A stretch of DNA of 64,000 bases from contig DAIORT010000010.1 of NCBI GenBank assembly GCA_036752905.1, positions 1 through 64,000 on the forward strand, given 5' to 3'. Numbering within the stretch: the stretch's first letter is position 1; each line of letters starts with the position of its first letter. A program made the position numbers and the translations under genes. The notes below the pieces were generated by a model. The model ran no database searches, had not been told where the DNA came from, and saw only the letters and a program-made list of their open reading frames with translations. Below, one piece after another: positions 60,042 to 64,000 of this stretch. The stretch comes from UBA4877 sp002399345. GTDB taxonomy: Bacteria > Bacillota > Thermoanaerobacteria > Thermoanaerobacterales > UBA4877.

Positions 60042-61445
60042 ATGACTAAATTTTCTGAATCGAGCGGAGGGTTTAAGCAAGAGCTTGGTTTTCCAGCCGC
60101 CATAGGGATGGTGGTAGGAAGCATGATTGCTTCGGGTATTTACCTGACACCGCAGAATCTGGCCGCAGCAAGTAATCCTAAAGCATCGGTACTGGCATGG
60201 ATTCTGACGGGAGTCGGCTCATCATTCATTGCGGTGAGCTTTGCAAATATGGTAGCTGCGATACCTAAGACGGGGGGGCCGATAGTTTATACGCGGGCGG
60301 CCTTTGGCGAATTCCCGTCGTTTTTGATAGGATGGGCGTACTGGATAGGTGCCTGGACTTCTCTGGCTGCAATGATAACGGGGTGTGTGAGATATCTTGG
60401 CAATATATTTCCGGTAATAAGCAATAACAGGGCAGTCGGTTTTATATTGGCATCTGTTATTCTCTGGACATTGACTATAATCAATATTTACGGCGTGCAG
60501 GCTGCCGGTCGTGTGGTTGTTGTTACTACCATATGTAAGCTTGTCCCCTTAGCTGTGTTTGTGGTCATAGGGTTATTTCACTTTCATCCCGAGTTTTTCA
60601 GCACTGTGTCAAACCCCGGCCTTTCAGGCTTTGGCACTCTTTCTTCGGCCGTAGGTATAACAATGTGGGCCTTTATGGGTTTGGAAATGGGAGTATTCCC
60701 GGCTGAAGAAACTAAAAATGCGTCTGTCTTTATAAAAAAAGCAACCATTTTCGGCACGATTTTCGTTGCTCTTGTATATTTAGTGGTGAGTGTTGTGGCA
60801 TTTGGCGTTATGCCGCAGGCTCAACTGGCAAAATCCAATGCTCCTATTGCCGAAATGATAGATATGATGACGGGAGGGAAATGGGGCGGTATCTTTGTTT
60901 CTCTGGGCGTTGTGGTATCAACCTTAGGGGCTTCGGCTGGTAATTGCATAGTAACGGCGCGATGCTCATATGCTTGTGCGGTAAACAAAACTTTTCCTTC
61001 TATATTTGGATATATGGACAAAAAGCATGGTACGCCGGTGGGCTCATTGATTATTGCGGCCGTGCTTACAAACCTGCTCCTTATTGCCAGCTATACCAGA
61101 GGTTTGAATGCCGCCTATGAATTCGTCATGCTGCTTTCTACGATGATTACGCTTCCGGCCTATATTGCGACGGCAGGTGCGGAAATACTTATTTGTAAGA
61201 AGTTTGATCCCAAATTGGGCATCGGTAATTTCATCAAAAATGCATTTGTACCACTGGTCGCTATGGGTTACAGCATTTATGCAATTTTGGGCTGCGGTGC
61301 CGATGCTGTAAAATGGGGCTTTATATCGATTTTATTGGGAATTCCCTTTTATCTTTACGTAAAGATTGAACAGAAGAATAAAACAGGAGAAATTTCCTGC
61401 GTAGACAATGAATATCTGTCCGAAAACATGTCTAAGGATAAGTAA
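60042..61445 (+). CDS. APC-family amino acid permease (antiporter-like)
   Basis: A 467-residue permease of the basic amino acid/polyamine antiporter group with 12 membrane segments. FPAAIGMVVGSMIASGIYLTP is the substrate loop of segment 1 (given here in part: GMVVGSMIASGIYLTP), AAIPKTGGPIVYTRAAFGEF leads segment 3, and FMGLEMGVFPAEETKNAS lies mid-chain. ATG 60042 follows GGGAGG; an upstream in-frame ATG lies in the shikimate kinase gene. Two peptidoglycan-type hydrolase genes follow closely, hinting that D-alanine or a related compound is moved. Confidence 0.85.
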   Translation: MTKFSESSGGFKQELGFPAAIGMVVGSMIASGIYLTPQNLAAASNPKASVLAWILTGVGSSFIAVSFANMVAAIPKTGGPIVYTRAAFGEFPSFLIGWAYWIGAWTSLAAMITGCVRYLGNIFPVISNNRAVGFILASVILWTLTIINIYGVQAAGRVVVVTTICKLVPLAVFVVIGLFHFHPEFFSTVSNPGLSGFGTLSSAVGITMWAFMGLEMGVFPAEETKNASVFIKKATIFGTIFVALVYLVVSVVAFGVMPQAQLAKSNAPIAEMIDMMTGGKWGGIFVSLGVVVSTLGASAGNCIVTARCSYACAVNKTFPSIFGYMDKKHGTPVGSLIIAAVLTNLLLIASYTRGLNAAYEFVMLLSTMITLPAYIATAGAEILICKKFDPKLGIGNFIKNAFVPLVAMGYSIYAILGCGADAVKWGFISILLGIPFYLYVKIEQKNKTGEISCVDNEYLSENMSKDK

Positions 61446-61468
61446 TAAATTGAAGAGGGGTGTATGAA

Positions 61469-62230
61469 GTGGACTTTACAGTCATTGAGAGCAGGCTTCA
61501 TTCATTAAAGGGCAAAGTAGGTTTTTACTACGAGGATTTAGCCAGCGGTGAGAGTTTTGGCGTGAATGACAATGAAGAGTATATTGCCGCCAGCGTTATA
61601 AAGATACCCGTGCTGGTGGAGGCATACAGACAGTTTGAACAGAAGGCCGTATCGCAGGACGACTTTTTGGAGATCAGGGATGAAGACAGAGTTCCTTCAT
61701 GCGGGGCCGCTGCTTATCTCCATGCGGGGACGCGCCTCACTCTTAAAGACCTGTGCAGGCTGATGATAATAATCAGCGATAATATGGCGACCAATCTCCT
61801 TATTAAAAAGCTGGGTATGGAGAATATAAACAGGACCATCGCGGATTTGGGTCTTAAGAAGACCAGGCTTAAGAGGCTGCTCTTTGATAGCAATGCAGAA
61901 TCTAAAGGCAAACAGAATTACATAACGCCGAGGGAGATTGCACTGCTGCTTAAATTGATGTGGGAGGGGAAGCTGGTTTCAAGCGAGGCAAGTGCGGAAA
62001 TGCTGGAGATTTTAAAACATCAGGAGATTAACCATAAGATACCTTCTATGCTGCCGGATGATGTGTGCGTTGCACACAAGACGGGGGAGGATGATGGGAT
62101 TACCCATGATGCCGGTATTGTATATGCGGCCCGGCCGTTTATATTGTGCTTTGCTTCAAATAATACCGACGTGCCCCAGACCGAACAGTTTATACGCACG
62201 AGTGCTCGCATGATATATGACGGTAGATAA
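61469..62230 (+). CDS. Class A beta-lactamase-fold serine hydrolase
   Basis: A 253-residue protein of the class A beta-lactamase fold. The catalytic SxxK is in AASVIKIPV, the SDN motif in IISDNMATNLL and the KTG in AHKTGEDDG. It has no signal peptide, which is unusual for a beta-lactamase and suggests a cytoplasmic peptidase or esterase. GTG 61469 lies 8 nt after GAGGGG; an in-frame GTG at 61460 overlaps that site. It sits between the permease and a D-Ala-D-Ala dipeptidase gene. Confidence 0.8.
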   Translation: MDFTVIESRLHSLKGKVGFYYEDLASGESFGVNDNEEYIAASVIKIPVLVEAYRQFEQKAVSQDDFLEIRDEDRVPSCGAAAYLHAGTRLTLKDLCRLMIIISDNMATNLLIKKLGMENINRTIADLGLKKTRLKRLLFDSNAESKGKQNYITPREIALLLKLMWEGKLVSSEASAEMLEILKHQEINHKIPSMLPDDVCVAHKTGEDDGITHDAGIVYAARPFILCFASNNTDVPQTEQFIRTSARMIYDGR

Positions 62231-62257
62231 TGACTGGTTTGTGAGGTGGATTAAATC

Positions 62258-63013
62258 ATGAAAGGATATATGGATATCCCTATTATTAGTTCTATTGAAT
62301 TTTGGGATGATGAGGGATTGAGGTGTTTACCTATACGTGAGTCGGATGACAAGCTTGTCCCTTTGAGTTTATGTCCGGATAAGATAATAGTAAGCCCGCA
62401 GTATTATATACAGGGAATTGACGGATCGCTGTCCGAAGGCTACGCACGGGCCGGCCTCTATAGAAAACTTATTGATGCCGCGGCTGCATTGCCCACAGGG
62501 TGCCGATTTGTTATATATGACTGCTGGCGGCCGCTTAAGGTTCAGCAGACGTTGTTTGATATCCAGAAGGATGAGATAAAGGAGGAAAATCCTGGATTGC
62601 CGGATGAGGATATATTTAAAAAGACCCGTGAGTATGTGGCACCGCCCTCCAGGGATGCGGCCCGACCCACGCCTCACAACACGGGAGGGGCAATAGATCT
62701 TACCATTGCCGATGAGAAGGGCCTGGCCCTTGATATGGGCTGTGAATTTGACAATTCTACCGAAAGGGCACGGACCGTTTATTTTGAAGAACGGTTTAAG
62801 GCGGGTAACAAAATGACGGCGAAAGATGTCGAGGCAATGAGAAATAGAAGACTGCTATATCATATTATGACGAATGCAGGTTTTACTAATTATGTCGAAG
62901 AATGGTGGCACTATGATTATGGAGATCAGAACTGGGCATGGTGCTCAAAAAAATCCGAAGCTATTTACGGTATGACCGCACCTTCATTTCCATGGAATAA
63001 TGGTATTGAATAA
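62258..63013 (+). CDS. D-alanyl-D-alanine dipeptidase (VanX/DdpX family)
   Basis: A 251-residue zinc D,D-dipeptidase. TPHNTGGAIDLTI carries the first zinc His and Asp, and VEEWWHYDYG the catalytic Glu and last zinc His. YDCWRPLKVQQTLFD gives the conserved arginine. Without VanH or VanA nearby, vancomycin resistance is not indicated. Recycling of D-Ala-D-Ala as food, as in DdpX, fits the permease upstream. It contains GGCCTGGCC at 62720. GAGGTG precedes the ATG. Confidence 0.9.
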   Translation: MKGYMDIPIISSIEFWDDEGLRCLPIRESDDKLVPLSLCPDKIIVSPQYYIQGIDGSLSEGYARAGLYRKLIDAAAALPTGCRFVIYDCWRPLKVQQTLFDIQKDEIKEENPGLPDEDIFKKTREYVAPPSRDAARPTPHNTGGAIDLTIADEKGLALDMGCEFDNSTERARTVYFEERFKAGNKMTAKDVEAMRNRRLLYHIMTNAGFTNYVEEWWHYDYGDQNWAWCSKKSEAIYGMTAPSFPWNNGIE

Positions 63014-63025
63014 TTATTTTTATAT

Positions 63026-63787
63026 TTATTGTCTCAGGGCAATTTCACCCTGGGACAATATTTTTTCTGCGGCATCTTCCCCTATCTCTATGCAGTCTTT
63101 TGCTCTGTCAAACTGATTGGGTCTTATGCCGCTCAAGTCCGGCCTGATAATGACATCCGCCTTGATTTTCTTTAATTGTTTAAGCTGTTTTTGTAAGGTG
63201 TCTATGGACAGCAGTAAAATATCGACCATATTTGTAGGCCGGTAGGTTACTGAGGAGAATCCCACGTCTACCGCAATAGTGTAGCCGGCTCCCATTTCCG
63301 TAAGCATATCCGCCGGGACGATATCTACAAAACCGCCGTCAACCAGTATTTTATCATTAAGGTAAACAGGTTCGAATACGGCAGGTATTGCTGTACTTGC
63401 CCTCACTGCGGTACTCACCGGCCCCTTTGTGAAGATGTAAGGCTTGTATGAGACGACGTCGGCAGCGATGGCTGCGAAGGGTATGGGCATATCTTCGATA
63501 TTCTGCCCTCTGGTCAATGTGGTTATTATGGATTCCAGTTTTTTGCCGGACATTATTCCTTTTCTGGATATGGTAAGGTCCATCCACTGTTTGGGTGTCA
63601 CATTTATGGCCAACTCTTCCAGACGGTTTATGGGAATACCAGATGCATATAATGCTCCTATCAGTGCCCCCATGCTGCAGCCCGCCACATAGTCCGGATG
63701 TATGCTGTGCCTTTCCAATGCCTTGATAACGCCCACATGGGCATACCCTCTGGCTGAACCTCCTCCCAGTGCGAGTCCTATCTTCAT
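63026..63787 (-). CDS. Patatin-like phospholipase (RssA/YchK type)
   Basis: A 253-residue patatin-domain protein. The oxyanion loop is LALGGGSARGYAHVGV, the nucleophile elbow GCSMGALIG (Ser39) and the partner Asp in LVDGGFVDIVP. The length matches the small bacterial RssA/YchK group, whose lipid substrates are not known. AAAAGGAGG precedes ATG 63787. A nucleoside hydrolase gene ends just upstream on the same strand. Confidence 0.9.
   Translation of the reverse strand: MKIGLALGGGSARGYAHVGVIKALERHSIHPDYVAGCSMGALIGALYASGIPINRLEELAINVTPKQWMDLTISRKGIMSGKKLESIITTLTRGQNIEDMPIPFAAIAADVVSYKPYIFTKGPVSTAVRASTAIPAVFEPVYLNDKILVDGGFVDIVPADMLTEMGAGYTIAVDVGFSSVTYRPTNMVDILLLSIDTLQKQLKQLKKIKADVIIRPDLSGIRPNQFDRAKDCIEIGEDAAEKILSQGEIALRQ
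63029..63068 (+). terminator. Terminator lying inside the end of the patatin-like gene
   Basis: Arms TTGTCTCAGGG (63029-63039) and CCCTGGGACAA (63048-63058), with one G-U pair, are followed by TATTTTTTC on the plus strand. The hairpin is also the last ten codons of the convergent patatin-like gene, so the DNA serves both purposes. Confidence 0.75.
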
Positions 63788-63814
63788 TATCTGCCTCCTT
63801 TTAATTAATATCGG

Positions 63815-64000
63815 TTAATTATAACATGCCATTGATTTTGTAAGTAAATCTATAAATCTTTTCCTGTCTATGTCAAAGGCGACATCTGTATTGGGTTTGC
63901 GCCCTGTCTTTTCTCTATAGTCGACGACCGTCTTGCCTGTAGTGAACTCACCGTGCAGCTCTATATCCACATGCAACCGTTTTGTTGTAAAGATGGTGGG
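63815..64000 (-). CDS. Nucleoside hydrolase (inosine-uridine type), C-terminal end only
   Basis: The last 61 codons of a leftward gene that enters from the right edge. The sequence HVDIELHGEFTTGKTVVDYR followed by TGRKPNTDVAFDIDRKRFID is the conserved C-terminus of ribonucleoside hydrolases, which split nucleosides into base and ribose. The stop is TAA at 63817-63815. It lies 27 bp upstream of the patatin-like start and may share its transcript. This region is too short and partial to say more. Confidence 0.8.
   Translation of the reverse strand, partial: PTIFTTKRLHVDIELHGEFTTGKTVVDYREKTGRKPNTDVAFDIDRKRFIDLLTKSMACYN

Larger units (their letters stand above)
4416..62728. repeat. Dispersed over-represented nonamer GGCC(A/T)GGCC, 19 copies found by eye
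   Basis: First bases of the copies: 4416, 7424, 18672, 18832, 21838, 22475, 22536, 28135, 28568, 30762, 34065, 34078, 35806, 36787, 40286, 41110, 43491, 51868 and 62720. At roughly 43% GC, fewer than one would be expected in 64 kb. Thirteen spell Gly-Leu-Ala as GGC CTG GCC; four are in other frames or peptides; two form a terminator stem. None lies in 9-18 kb or in the 45-51 kb insert. The span given covers the first to the last copy. Confidence 0.8.

Noticed and set aside
62258..63013. Vancomycin resistance cluster
   Set aside because: Only the VanX-like dipeptidase is present, without VanH, VanA or a VanRS pair.
1..64000. tRNA, rRNA or CRISPR loci
   Set aside because: No cloverleaf, rRNA core sequence or regularly spaced repeat array was seen on either strand.

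Overview
The window looks like the chromosome of an anaerobic, endospore-forming Clostridia-type Firmicute of middling GC content. The sporulation genes (cotJABC, ytvI) and an anaerobe's oxygen defence (rubrerythrin, flavodoxin) support this, as do the purine-rich GGAGG ribosome sites, frequent GTG/TTG starts, and heavy use of ATA and AGG codons. I cannot name a genus. There are 58 protein genes (two cut by the window edges) and no tRNA, rRNA, CRISPR array or complete insertion sequence.

Layout. 0-2.8 kb: a TetR repressor facing a CrtC/AttH-like lipocalin and a Cys-nucleophile alpha/beta hydrolase. 3.0-5.7 kb: a membrane-anchored Cys/His protein and ortAB, each behind a copy of the same promoter/hairpin module. 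5.8-8 kb: flavodoxin, an ElaA-type acetyltransferase and a secreted FG-GAP-like protein. 8.1-15.8 kb: a LacI repressor facing a seven-gene sugar PTS operon (triosephosphate isomerase paralogue, LarA-family nickel racemase/epimerase, mannose-6-phosphate isomerase-like cupin, EIIB, EIIC, class II aldolase, EIIA). 16-20 kb: PepV dipeptidase, DedA and a YjeM-like permease. 19.9-22.8 kb: a zinc ABC uptake operon ending in its Fur-family regulator. 22.9-27.2 kb: urocanase, a fuculose-phosphate-type aldolase and gltX. 27.4-32 kb: spore genes, including a LysM/ferritin-like fusion. 32-39.2 kb: OPT transporter, ABC-class ATPase, QueG, DUF819, RDD and thioesterase genes. 39.3-45.1 kb: a complete ribose operon rbsR-K-D-A-C-B behind paired LacI-type operators.

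At 45.1-50.8 kb an AT-rich five-gene peptide ABC transporter sits between two identical 97-bp copies of the 3' end of rbsB, the clearest sign of a recent insertion in the window. After it come a flavin oxidoreductase, rubrerythrin, a YheO-regulator/Rid/threonine dehydratase/symporter group, a DUF3100 membrane pair with an M20 amidohydrolase, shikimate kinase, a permease/beta-lactamase-fold/D-Ala-D-Ala dipeptidase operon, a patatin-like lipase and the end of a nucleoside hydrolase.

Two signals cut across the gene map. First, the nonamer GGCC(A/T)GGCC occurs at least 19 times where base composition predicts well under one. It mostly spells Gly-Leu-Ala with the same three codons, but also occurs in other frames and as both arms of a terminator. 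It is absent from the PTS operon and from the peptide-transporter insert, so it behaves like a selected DNA word of the core genome. Second, a module of four 11-bp-spaced TAAGAA-type boxes, a -10 element and a terminator-like hairpin is duplicated about 808 bp apart at 3.0 and 3.8 kb, with a partial relative at 8.0 kb.
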